Of a DNA stretch of 64,000 bases, positions 53,501 through 64,000 are shown one piece after another. The translations under genes and the position numbers were made by a program. The number at the start of each line of letters is the position of its first letter. Position 1 is the first letter of the stretch. The stretch spans positions 30,751,687 to 30,815,686 of the forward strand of contig CM019707.1 in NCBI GenBank assembly GCA_009760885.1, read 5' to 3'. The stretch is from Achatina immaculata (taxonomy: Eukaryota > Mollusca > Gastropoda > Stylommatophora > Achatinidae). The notes beneath the pieces were generated by a model. The model worked only from the letters and a program-made list of their open reading frames with translations, was not told the DNA's origin and did no database searches.

Positions 53501-53819
53501 TAACAGTTTCAAATAAAATCGGCATAGAATGGTAGAACATCTACAAAAGTGCTACAATTAGTTATCTACAACTGAAGCAGAAGATGGCAAGAATTAGGGT
53601 CAGAGCTGTAGCTCTAGAAGTGCTTTCTAGAAAGTTCATTGCAACTTCAGCCTATCACTTAAATAATGAAATCTGGCATTAAGATCTGGAGTAGCAAATA
53701 TGCAAGAAACTTCTGAAGAGGCTTCATGCTCTCATCTAGAGTGTAAACGTAGCAGGCTCTGGATCACCTAATCTTAAACAGCATAAGATGTTGATGTCAG
53801 TATCAGTTCTCTGTGGTTG

Positions 53820-53930
53820 TCACTGTTGTTGGAACTGTGAGCAGGGATGATCTTTGCAGCTGATGCAGTAAAGGTGTTGAGACACATGTATTGTGTCATT
53901 CAGGGAGCAGGTGGTAGTTAAGAAACATAC
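53820..53930 (+). repeat. Unclassified dispersed repeat, partial copy
   Basis: AACTGTGAGCAGGGATGATC, TTTGCAGCTGATGCAGTAAA and GGTGTTGAGACACATGTATT match the minus sense of 46090-46210. Confidence 0.65.
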
Positions 53931-53944
53931 CAACAATCAGTGTT

Positions 53945-54545
53945 TAGAAGGGTATGGGGTATGGGGCCATGACTAGATAAAAAGCATACCAATAACCACC
54001 ATTAAGCTGGAAGGTATGGGGGGCAATGACTACATAAAAAGCATACCAATAACCACCATTAAGCTGGAAGGTATGGGGGGCAATGACTACATAAAAAGCA
54101 TACCAATAACCACCATTAAGCTGGAAGGTATGGGGGGCAATGACTACATAAAAAGCATACCAATAACTACCATTAAGCTGAAAGGTATGGGGTATGGGGC
54201 CATGATAAAAAGCATACCAATAACTACCATTAAGCTGGAAGGTATGGGGGGCAATGACTACATAAAAAGCATACCAATAACTACCATTAAGCTGAAAGGT
54301 ATGGGGGGGGATGACTAGATAAAAAGCATACCAATAACTACCATTAAGCTGAAAGGTATGGGGGGGGGGGCATGACTAGATAAAAAGCATACCAATAACC
54401 AGCAATCAGCTGGAAGGTATGGGGGGCCATGACTATATAAAAAGCATACCAATAACCACTATTAAGCTGGAAGGTATGGGGGGGGGGGGGCATGACTAGA
54501 TAAAAAGCATACCAATAACCAGCATTCAGCAGGAGGGTATAGTGT
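53945..54545. repeat. 57-bp minisatellite, about ten copies
   Basis: Unit GGTATGGGGGGCAATGACTA, CATAAAAAGCATACCAATAA and CCACCATTAAGCTGGAA. Because 57 is a multiple of three, part of the array is an open 19-residue repeat frame (54016-54318); not a gene. Poly-G runs vary between copies. Confidence 0.92.
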
Positions 54546-54875
54546 CACAGCTCCTTTCTCCTCGGCTTTGGAAGCTTACGGCACAAAAAAAAAGCACGTC
54601 TTCCAACGCCCCAGCAAGATATATAGTTACATTAGCACGTTAACAAAAAAAAGTTGTTCTTTTTTTTTCTTCTTTAAACAGAGAGCTATGCCAGTCTGCG
54701 ATAACTCAGACTTAAAAAATTCTGCCAAGTCCCTGTAATCTGTACGTACGCCCCAGAACTGCACGTGACTTTCCCTATAAATAAACAGACCTTTTCCATA
54801 CTTAACATTGTTATACATTATAAGCGTCATAGCAGAGACACATATAAAGAAAGTGGTATTTAAGAATGCACTCAC

Positions 54876-54959
54876 CAACTTCATAAGGCGTATAATCAAT
54901 ACGAAGACCTGTTCTAGCATTACCAGAGACATGCACAGGAATTTCTTCCCCAAAAGGAG
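54876..54959 (-). CDS. FLN: Filamin mini-exon (middle of repeat 1)
   Basis: It encodes PFGEEIPVHVSGNARTGLRI then DYTPYEVG. The hairpin, L-R-I-x-YTP-x-EVG strand and turn match the filamin pattern. The acceptor is ACACTCTTGTAG/CTCC and the donor AGTTG/GTGAGT. Length 84 bp, phase 1-1. Confidence 0.92.
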
Positions 54960-55104
54960 CTACAAGAGTGTAAAATTAGACGGAACACATTATCATAAAG
55001 AAATATGACAAATTTAAAAACAAAACAAAGGAAAAAAAACATACAGCAAAAGGTTCAGTATATGTATAAAACCGAAACTGTATCAATCTCACAATTTTCC
55101 AATA

Positions 55105-55295
55105 GAAACATACAGGTATGGATTGTTAACACTGACTCATACAACATACAGGTGTGAATTCTTAACACTAACTCACACATCATACAGGTGTGAATTGTTA
55201 ACACTGACCCACACAACATACAGGTGTGAATCTTCAATACTGAAGCACACAACATACAGGTGTGTATCACAGGCACTAGCCCACACAACATAAAT
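55105..55295. repeat. 36-bp minisatellite, about five copies
   Basis: Unit around CATACAGGTGTGAATTGTTA ACACTGACCCACACAA. Open on the minus strand as a 12-residue repeat; not a gene. Confidence 0.88.
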
Positions 55296-55810
55296 GAGTA
55301 TTGCACCTTTTAGAAATGAAATGTTGCAAACAACTCTAAGAAAGATTTCACTGAAAATTATGAGTATTAATTAAAGAATGATTTTACTGAAAGTTATTAA
55401 TTAAAGTAACACAGAATTAATTACTAAAATGGAAATGAAAAGGAAGTATATAGGCAGTAAGGAGGTCTGGAGAGAAGATGATGGACAGCCTGACACCCTG
55501 GTATGACTAAATGAACAGATAGTAAGCTATAAAGATACAGATCTATGGTGAAGATTGAGTGCACATGATGAGTCCCTTATTCACAGTGGCAATGACGAAA
55601 TGATTTATTATCATTCTAACTGTCATGTGTTCTAACGATCATAATAATGACTGTATTCAAGATGATTCATAACCATCACTGATTTTGTCCATACTTGGAA
55701 CATTATATTACAAGAATAAAAAAAAAAAAAAAAAACGACCCTTGAAAATAACTGAAAGAAATGATTTGATGACTGCAGAGTAACCTGCCTCTATTTATCT
55801 TGACACTTAC

Positions 55811-55957
55811 AGACAACTCTGACGTTCAGCTTTGCCTCTCCAGCATTTTTCATGTTGACATGGAAACTCGTTGGCACATTGGCAGTAGCCATCTCCACAC
55901 CTGTACCTGTTACCTGGACACTGTCAGGATCAAGGACAGCGCACTGATGAGGGCTTC
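55811..55957 (-). CDS. FLN: Filamin exon (most 5' visible; start of visible repeat 1)
   Basis: It encodes SPHQCAVLDPDSVQVTGTGV, then EMATANVPTSFHVNMKNAGE and AKLNVRVV. SPH-x-x-VL closes an unseen repeat; V-x-V-x-G-x-GV and F-x-V-x-x-x-AG open repeat 1. The acceptor is TTTCTATATGGCAG/GAAGCC and the donor TGTCT/GTAAGT. Length 147 bp, phase 1-1. No further upstream exon could be supported to position 64000. Confidence 0.92.
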
Positions 55958-56240
55958 CTGCCATATAGAAAAAATATTTGTTTCTTATCTTTCTCCTACA
56001 TAAATCTATTTATCTCTAATGAAAATAGATGACAGCAGTTTGATTTATAATATCTTCATAATAAAATGGTTACTGCTGTCTGGTAGAGAAAGTAAAACCA
56101 TAAAAATCAGACAGTCTTTATGACTGTCTCTTAGCATATTCATTCATTAGCATGTCCTTTGTGGAACTTCATCCCCATAATGGGTCTCTTGTAGGCTTCT
56201 CAGTCATAAGAAGGATGCCTTACTGCTGATGCATCCATTC

Positions 56241-56540
56241 GCAGATCATGTAAGATCCATTCTGTTCTGTCATGTGTCACATAGGGCTCACAGTGTTTCT
56301 CACCATGAGGCTCTATTCTCAGTCTCATCAAGGGATTTAATAGCAATTTTTAGCTACAAGTGACTTCTTCTCTCACTGCAGTATTTACTATAGCTTTAAA
56401 GTCTATTCAGAATGACTTTGCAAAATACTTTTGACACAACTAATAGTAAGGTTACTCCTATCCAACTATTGCAGTCACTAAGGTTGCTTTTTTTTTTTTT
56501 TGGGGTATTTTAACGACTCCTTTTAATTGAGAAGGGACTT
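56241..56540 (-). mobile_element. RTE-C-like LINE fragment nested in RTE-B
   Basis: Starts TGTCATGTGTCACATAGGGC (tail sense). Farther in, the reverse complement reads an RT strand resembling L-S-D-C-N-x-W-x-G-V-T-L-L and V-S-K-V-F-C-K-V-I-L-N. Decayed. Confidence 0.6.
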
Positions 56541-56716
56541 TTTATCTCTGGCTTAATCTTCCTCTCTTTTTCTTTCCCATTATGCACCCTACCATGATTG
56601 TCTTTTCCAAATTCTCATGATCTTTAATATGTCTGAAATACTTTAGTTTTCTCTGTTTAATCTTCTTTACTAACCAACCTTATTCAATATTAAATTCTTG
56701 TAGTATGGATACATTT

Positions 56717-57880
56717 TTGAAGGAAAGGGAACACACAATGCCATTTATGCTTTGTGAACACTAACTGAAAGAGCTTTCGAAGTACAGAAAGATCTCTACT
56801 TATGCTTCATTGATTACACCAAGGCATTCGACAAGGTGAAAAATAATGAAATTATTAAAATGCTTGAAAACATCAATATAGACGGCAAAGACATGATGAC
56901 TGTAAAACATCTATACTGGCAACAAGATGCAGCAATTCGAGTTGAAAATAGAACTGGAAAATATCAACCTATAAAACAAGGGGTGCGACAAGGATGTGTA
57001 CTATTTCCAGACCTTTTTTCTCTGTACAGCGAGAATATTCTAAAAATTATCATCACAGAATCAGGCATAAGTATTGGAGGATACAATATTAATTAACAAC
57101 CTTCGGTATGCTGACGACACAGTACTGATAGCTGAGAACCAACAAGACTTGCAAAATATCTTGGATAAAGTCACCAAAGAACGTGAACAGAAAGGCCTTA
57201 CTTTGAACATCAAAAAGACAGGTTATATCTAAGAAATAGAATCCACCAACATGCAGTATAAAATTAAACGGAACTATTCTAAATCAGGTGCAGAAATTCA
57301 AATACCTTGGAGCAATAATAACTTCAGATAGGAAATGCAGAACAGAAATTAGGAATAGAATAGGCCAAGCAAAGACTGCATTTCAGAGAATGAGAAACAT
57401 ATTAGCCAGCACATCCTTATCAATGAATGTTAGAAAACAAGTCCTAAAATGCTATATTGAACCTATCTTGTTATATGGAAGTGAATCATGGACAACAGGC
57501 AAGTCCTCACAAAAATTGTTGGAAGCAGCAGAAATGTGGTTTATTAGAAAACTGTTGCAAATCCCCTGGACAGCAAAAATAACTAATGAAGAATGTATGA
57601 GGAGAGATGGAGAGACAAAAAAATCCTGTCAAAAAGATAAGAGAGAGACAATGTACTTTCATAAGACATGCAATGAGAAGAGGGGGCATTGAAAATATTA
57701 TAACAGGAAAAATAGAAAGAAGAAGATCAAGAGGAAGACGAAGAGAAATGATACTGGACAGTCTGACGGGATGGTAAGAGAGGAGATCACCAACTGAGCT
57801 GATGGCCTGCATGAAGGATTGTGTACTCTGGAGAAGCACAATAGCCAACGCCAGTCGGCACGGTACCTGATGATGATGAG
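56717..57880 (+). mobile_element. RTE-D LINE nested in RTE-B
   Basis: Encodes DLYLCFIDYTKAFDKVKNNE, GVRQGCVLFPDLFSLYSENI, then after a frameshift LRYADDTVLIAENQQDL, YLGAIITSDRKCRTEIRNRI and VLKCYIEPILLYGSESWTTG. It ends GGTACCTGATGATGATGAG. Intact YADD, but three frame breaks. Flanks share a diverged GGATA core. Confidence 0.9.
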
Positions 57881-58679
57881 ACGGATATAATTGTTCTTTT
57901 TTGTCTCCATGATATTTGAAGAATTCTTCTGTAGCATTTACAATCAAAGGCATTTATGTGTTTGTCATCTGTTTTGTTATGTGTCTAGGTCTCACAGGTA
58001 TATGTTGCAACGGGAAAGATGCATGCCTTTAAAAACCTCATTTTTGTAGTTCTGTCTGTTCCTCTCCACAGCTTCTTTAGTTGTTTTATTTTCTGAAGAG
58101 CAATAGATGTTCTTTTAATTTCCCCTCACTGTATCTCCATTATTAGTTAGTAATAAAGTAAGATATTCAAAACTCTCCACTTCTTCTAAATTTTCCTCAC
58201 TGATATATATTTCAGCTGCTTTATTTGTTTTGTTAATTGTCATCAATTTACTTTTCTTTGCATTAAGACAGAGCTTTTGCTCTTCACTGTTCTTAGGGAC
58301 TGACATAATTAATTTTTCCATTCCTTTTTGTGTTGTGGACAGTAATACTGTGTCATCAGCATATCTAATCTCTGGTATTTCATAACCTCCAACTGTTATG
58401 CAAAAGTAATATTTTTGTCTACATAGTTTCTAACATTCTTCATTATATTTTCAGTATACAAGTTAAATAAGTAAGATGACAGTATGCAACCTGATAGACT
58501 CCTTGTTTTATGTCAAATCAAGTTGTTGTTTCACCATTTATTCTTACTGCTGCCTGTTGGCCCAGATATATCAGTAATATTAATTGTGCCACAGGTGTTG
58601 GAAATTCCATTTTTTTCATTATTTCCCAAAATTTCTAGTGTTGTACACAATCAAATGTCTCTTAACATAACAATGCAAA

Positions 58680-60600
58680 ATATCCAAACATAACAATGCA
58701 AAATATCCAAAGTCCATGATTATGTGATAATAATGACAGCTGCTCACAGATAATAATATTATTATCATCATCAAAGCAGTGGTTTCCTCACAGATTTGTA
58801 ATGATTTCATGTATGTTTCCAGAGTGACTGCAGTAAATCTATTAATGTGTATTAACTTGTGTAACAACTTCACTCTGATGAATTTTGTGAAAATAATTAC
58901 ATCACATGTATTAATAACTTTATATATTTGAATGAGGCCTAGCATTTTTAATTCATATCTGCCAAGGTTTCCCCTCCATATGCCTTTTTTTTAATCTTGT
59001 ATCTTCTCCTTGCAAGAGGCTGATCTACCACTTGTCTTATGCTAAGATATCTGCCATTAACTATCTATTAAAAACAAGAAAATCTGTTAGCACAGCAACT
59101 TCATGTAACAGACTGGACAACCCTAGTGTAGATCAATGATAGGGATCTGTGCTTATAGTTCACTCCTGAAATGACATTGGAATTTTCCCAGTGCTTAAAA
59201 TGCCATGAAATACTTGCTAAAGGCAAAAAAAAAAAACCAAAACAAACAGAATCAAAATGTTCTTAATGATTCCAAATATAGGAGATGAGCAAACAGTAGT
59301 TTATAAAGCAAATAACACTTCAGAAGAAGTAACTTATGAATGTATGATTCCAAATGTACAACTCTAAATGACAGTCTACTCTTAGGAGGGATAATAGATA
59401 ATAAGAAAATTAACCCAGATGACACCAGTTCTAGAAGAACTTTCCAAATGACACAACTTTGGAGGGAGTCTCCAAATGACACTACCTAAGAGGACATTAA
59501 ATAATAACCTTGATCTCCAAAAGACACTATATGCATCAAGGGCATGGCAAATGTGACTCTCAAATTCAAAAGCCACTACATCTATTAAAATCTCATTCTG
59601 TATGACTTATCCAATCACAACAGAAAAACTTCACTTAACTAATAAATAATGATTCACATAGTCAATGCTCCAATATCCACATTATCAGCTGTTTAAAACA
59701 AAAACATCACATATCCATCTATGTTTCAGTATGTGAAATTATTACCTATGACCATCAAAATTTCACAATAAATATATAAGCTTCAGAGAGACAAATTATC
59801 ATCCATTTAAACATGAACCATAAAGGTTAATTAACACACATAAAATGCTCTTTCTTAATATAAATATATAGACTAATGAATCTAAGTTATTTTGAACTCC
59901 GAAATAATTGAACCAATTTACAATCAGTTTTCAGAAAAATGGTCTATATATAAAATCTTTAAAGGTATTATAAAATAAGTAAGCAAATAAGTTCTAAGAT
60001 TTACAAAAGTTGTTCATCTGTAAAAATTTCTACAACAAACTTTCTACAGTTCCATTATTTACATAGGAACCACCATTGTTCTCATAACATTCGTATTTTA
60101 AGTTACAAACTTACAGATTTACCAAAAGAAAATCAACAAGAAGACCTTCAGTATGTGCCAGAAAACATCAGTTTTTTTCCCCTCACAAATGAGGTAGGAA
60201 AAATCAATAAATTAACAAAACAAATGTGCAAGTTCACTGACACAATGAGTACGATTTTTTCCGGTTCAGCTGTAAATAACCTGAAAAATCCCAAGACAAG
60301 CCTTCAAAACTGTTCTTTTCATAAATCGACAGAGCTGTCATGTGGCTCAGTAGTCTATTTTAAGATGTGTAGAAACTTCACCATCTACACGTTACATATG
60401 CCTACGCAAATGATGAAGAAAAGGTAAGCAAACACTGGGCCCACAGGGGAGCTCACCCTGGTCTCAGGGTTACTGTTGACCCTCAGTACACAAAAGAGAC
60501 ATGAAAGTTCAGGAAAAATTACCACAAAAAGGTATTCTAATTCTGAAAAGCTGCTTCTTTTTTTTTTAGAAAACTGATGACAATCTTCTCAAGATTTTTT
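58680..60600. other. AT-rich filamin intron, no genes recognised
   Basis: Scattered poly-A/T and weak internal repetition near 59250-59560 (CCAAATGACAC motifs). A 90-codon plus-strand frame at 60155-60427 has no recognisable domain. Confidence 0.5.
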
Positions 60601-60603
60601 CCA

Positions 60604-60632
60604 CTTCATCATCATCATCATCATCATCATGT
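60604..60632. repeat. (ATC)n microsatellite
   Basis: About nine ATC triplets; possibly the tail of the LINE-like remnant that follows. Confidence 0.85.
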
Positions 60633-60889
60633 GCCATCACTTCTGTGAAGGTTAATTGCAGTAGATCTTCACACTGCTTTGTTTCTAACGATGCACATGA
60701 TCAAACTGTCTCTGATTTATCTCATTTGTACCACTTAAATCGTTTTTTTTAATACTCATATTTTTTTTCATTAACCTTTGCTGGGTTCTTGTCCTAATTT
60801 TCTCACTAATTTTACATCCAACACAGTTTTCACTACATTCAAACACATCTGTCATTCACTTATGTCCTTCGATGCTGACAATGAAGCAG

Positions 60890-61180
60890 TAACTGGCTAA
60901 CAGCAGTGTGGATCTTACACAGTGGCAGCAACAAACTCCATCCATTTCTCATAGTCTGCACCCAGCATTTAATAATGAATCAGCCATGTTTGTTTGTTCA
61001 TGTTGTTTGTTCAGCTTCAGCAGTGTTTCACCAAGCTGTTCTTTATCAGCCTCTTTCCTTCATGTGACCATTGTATGGCTGTTCTAAAGACAGTACTGGG
61101 ATGTATTCAGTTTAGATGTCCAGTCCATCACTATGGTTTTTAACATGTCCAATATACTTCAGCTGTTTGGTTTTAATGCT
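60890..61180 (-). mobile_element. LINE-like remnant
   Basis: The reverse complement contains NSIKTKQLKYIGHVKNHSDG and LDI, the I-K-T-x-x-L-x-Y-x-GHV pattern of LINE C-termini. Part of it (CAGCAACAAACTCC, TCATAGTCTGC) also resembles 44525-44560. Decayed. Confidence 0.5.
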
Positions 61181-61199
61181 ATTCATCATTCTCTTTCAG

Positions 61200-63240
61200 T
61201 CCCACATATTCTGATAATTACATGTAACTTTATTACTTTTCTTTATAACACATATTCCATTCTTTTCAATATCCAAATTTCGGCCTCAGCTGTCTTTTTT
61301 TTTTTTTCATTTTTCTTTTTACTATTAAAATTTATGAACAGTAAAGCAGTGCTGAGTATGTGTTGTCACTTGATGAATCTGCACTTGAGTTGCTATGTGA
61401 TTTGTTTATAGGTAAGGATTTTATTTGCAGTTTTAAAACTGCATGCAACTTCTATGTTGTGCAAGTTTTCAAATGAACTTTAGTGTACATTATTTAGGTA
61501 CAAACATTTTCTCGACTGCCATAAACAGCTGAAGTGGACCTGTATGTTTCATTATCTGGCACAAGGGGAAAAAGAGTGAAAACTTGTAAACTCTGGGATC
61601 AGAAAAGTCAAAATCAAAGTCTTGACTGCCATAAGTACAACAACTTGGTTTTACTGAATCCTATGTAGTTCCTCCTATGACTTGTATATAACACAATCAC
61701 TGCCTATTTGATTGATTGATTCAGAATTCAATTTAAACAGAATTTTGCTCATGTACTGATTTGGGGAATTAGTAAAAGTAAAATTTCACATACAATAGTA
61801 TTAATGAGTAAGATTATCAAAGAGGGCAAAAAAAAAGGGAAAAAAAAAAGATGATTACACCTAAACAGCAACAACAGGTAATAATGCCAATAATATCAAA
61901 CAAAGACAACAAAGTGTTTTTGTCCATGCAAAGAAAACAGAAAGGCACTGACTACAAGAATATCAATTCCTTTACAACAGTAACAGCACATGGCAAATGT
62001 ACTGTAGAAGTTGACTCGAGAATAAAAAGTAAACAGCAGTTAATGACACGAGGAAGATAATGACATAAAACAGAGCACAATGTAGTATGGTTAGTCTGGA
62101 AGAATACAAAGCATCTAAGACATGAGAGAAAGAAAAATGAGAATAACCATAACTTGGACCTTGACTCCCATTAAAAAAAAAAAATAACCACCTTGTCATG
62201 GATGTCAGACAGCCAAGCAGAAAGTAAATTATCCTCTCGCAGCTAGAAAGAGTGGTTATTCTGGTAGATTAGATATGTAACAACAATCTTAACCCAACAC
62301 TACAGTATGTCAAAGATTTTTTTTTTTGAAAGAAACAAACCCCAGAACTTCAGTCCTGCCTCTGACAAGCGGCTTTGTAAATAACGTTATTTTATGAATA
62401 ACATTACAGATTTTACGAGAGAAAAAAAATTAGTCCTGTTTAAACATCACTTTATTTTTTTAACTATCTTTCAGATATCAAACAGCAAGAAGAAAGCAAG
62501 GATGATGAAAAGGAAAAATAAAAAAAGACAAAAAAAAAAAATTTGCAGACAGGACAGATTTTAAAGTTTACTCTCAGTTTTCAGAACTGTGTAGGAAAGT
62601 GTTAAGCGTCAGGACAGTACACATTTACCTTGTGTTCAATGATGTCTAATTACATATTTGTTCATTTCACAGAACCAGGTCATCTTATCCTAAAGACATG
62701 TTGGCTAAGCTCTCAGCTTCCTTCCTCCTCTAACCACCCACATATACCCACCCCCACCTACCCAACACATTCTGACAATTATGCCAGCTGAAAGAAGTTA
62801 CACCAGCAACCAAAGTCAAACTGAATAAACTGCTTCTGTCATCCTCACCCCTCTTATAGCTGTGAAGAAAAGATGGAAAACTGGTAGGTGACTGGTTATG
62901 AAAGATTTACTAGTTTCAGGTGGTGAGATTCCAAATGGCAGAAAAGAAGCCTTATGTCAACTTACACCAATGATTCGGGCATGCCACTGTTTGAATATCA
63001 ACTCTATCTTCCTTAAAATAGGCTATATCAAATAATTTATGTTGTTTTTTTAATAAATGCACACCTGAAATAAAGTCATGAATAGGTAAGGCAAAATCAG
63101 TTTTTCTGACACGAAGAAGATACTAACAAATAAGATGTCCCTAAAAGTGAGGAAAAGAGTATCAGGGCTAATACTGAAACTGGTTGTGAAACATGGACAT
63201 TTAACAAAAAGGTGACAAAGAAACTGAAAGTAACAGAGAT
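61200..63240. other. Filamin intron or upstream DNA, nothing recognised
   Basis: AT-rich with poly-T (61298) and poly-A (61830, 61842, 62172) runs. No filamin-like exon could be found in phase 1. Confidence 0.45.
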
Positions 63241-63246
63241 GTAGTT

Positions 63247-63932
63247 TTAACTCTTCCCGTACCGCAGGAAGAAACATGGTTGTTCTGTTTGGTGCCGGAG
63301 TAAAAGCGCGGGTCTTGACATGTGTTGGGGGTATAGTTGGAAAAGTGAATGAAATACAGTATTTCCATGTTATGTGTACTTATTATGTTTCAAAATAACT
63401 AAAAATGTATAAATATTTCATAAATGCAGAGTTTTTTTTGGAAAAGAAAAGTAATGTGACGTCTTTTAGACAATAATTGTGTCCTACTTACCATCAGCAA
63501 GGTCTAGGGTACAGTACGTACCATCTGAGATGCCTAGAACTACCTGTCAATCTCATTTTGTGATTGTATGTGCCTTTCTCACTAAAATAATGTCTGAAAT
63601 AGCATTCTAACTACTTCTCCAGTCATCTAAATGTTTAGATCTACTTAGGATACATTCAAGAACAGTGGTCTGGTCATAGGGGATGACCATACCTCTATCT
63701 ACATCACCAAAAATTGAAATTTCTCACAGAAAACTTCTATTTTCACCCTCGTAACTAAGCACTCTTTGGTCATTTTGAAAAATGTCATGGGGCATGCGCA
63801 CTAAATGTTTACAATCTAAACATTACACTGGGTTTTTAATGAAACAAAGCATACAGCGAAATATAGTCACATGACACTACAGACACAAATCGGAAGTGAC
63901 CATTTTTAGTCATTAGGCACAGGAAGAATTAA
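63247..63932. mobile_element. 686-bp TTAA-bounded element with 17-bp imperfect inverted repeats
   Basis: Left end TTAACTCTTCCCGTACC; right end, read inward, TTAATTCTTCCTGTGCC, 14 of 17 identical. Length and ends resemble the MITE at 43039, but the interior differs. No transposase. Confidence 0.65.
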
Positions 63933-64000
63933 ATACAGTGGACAGAGAGAAAAACAAATGGAAAGATCCTCAAAGAAGTTTCAGAATGATGGAAACTGTA

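Larger units (their letters stand above)
56135..58665 (-). mobile_element. RTE-B LINE, old copy, split by two other elements
   Basis: RTE-B sequence is visible at 56135-56240, 56545-56716 and 57881-58665, in order and orientation. The blocks between are RTE-C-like (56241-56540) and RTE-D (56717-57880). Many stops; YADD is still recognisable near 58340. Confidence 0.88.

Noticed and set aside
54016..54318. 100-residue plus-strand frame of 19-residue repeats
   Set aside because: Product of a 57-bp minisatellite whose unit is a multiple of three; no other coding evidence.
60155..60427. 90-residue plus-strand frame ending at a good donor (AAAAG/GTAAGC)
   Set aside because: No recognisable domain, low-complexity codon use like the surrounding intron, and opposite strand to the gene. 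Chance is likely.
63488..63526. A filamin-like mini exon on the minus strand (acceptor TCTCAG, reading DGTYCTLDLAD, strong donor GTAAGT, phase 1)
   Set aside because: It lies inside the TTAA-bounded element, and joining it to exon 55811-55957 would leave out the roughly 25 residues normally found between D-G-T-Y and SPF. Probably coincidence.
1..64000. tRNA, rRNA or snRNA genes
   Set aside because: No cloverleaf with proper A/B boxes and acceptor stem, and no rRNA-like conserved core, was recognised; the tRNA-like heads found belong to SINEs.

Overview
The window is eukaryotic genomic DNA, most likely from a mollusc or another lophotrochozoan. The organism call is inference. It rests on AT-rich introns with canonical GT-AG splice sites, an invertebrate-type filamin, and introns packed with RTE-like LINEs, a Nimb/I-type LINE (a lineage described from snails), tRNA-derived SINEs, and hAT-like and TTAA-bounded DNA elements. 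No bacterial-type genes, rRNA, tRNA genes or CRISPR arrays were seen.

The single host locus I can support is a filamin gene on the minus strand, entering at the right and leaving at the left. Fifteen consecutive coding exons (55957 down to 459) encode about 722 residues: seven complete Ig-like filamin repeats plus most of an eighth. Every junction joins in frame, every intron is phase 1, and every exon length is a multiple of three. The actin-binding domain and early repeats lie beyond the right edge; the last repeat lies beyond the left edge.

The most interesting feature sits in the 19 kb intron between the exons at 25113-25289 and 5863-6006. It is an uninterrupted 874-codon, Ser/His/Asp-rich minus-strand reading frame (21399 down to 18777). 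It has its own start Met, an in-frame upstream stop and a distant TATA-like box. A phase-1 donor sits just before its stop codon. Spliced to the next filamin exon it reads Asn-Gly-Ser-Pro-Phe, exactly the filamin junction sequence. I interpret it as an alternative first exon for a short filamin lacking actin-binding domains and most repeats but carrying a large, probably disordered head. A separate intronless gene nested in the intron is the alternative.

The rest is repeat-derived. At least four RTE-like lineages are distinguishable by their 3' tails: A ends in (GA)n, B in (ATGA)n, C in a GGATGTAAG-type tail and D in (GAT)n. A Nimb-like element with endonuclease, RT and RNase H is also present. 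Several copies keep 9-13 bp target-site duplications, and nesting gives their relative ages. Non-autonomous elements include TTAA-bounded elements at 43039-43750, 50102-52037 (split by a Nimb insertion) and 63247-63932, and hAT-like elements at 6100-6584 and 15312-15923. Minisatellites with units of 25, 26, 27, 36, 41, 47, 54, 55 and 57 bp occur throughout, two of them interrupted by LINE insertions.

Right of 55958 no further filamin exon could be supported, so the next upstream exon is probably outside the window.
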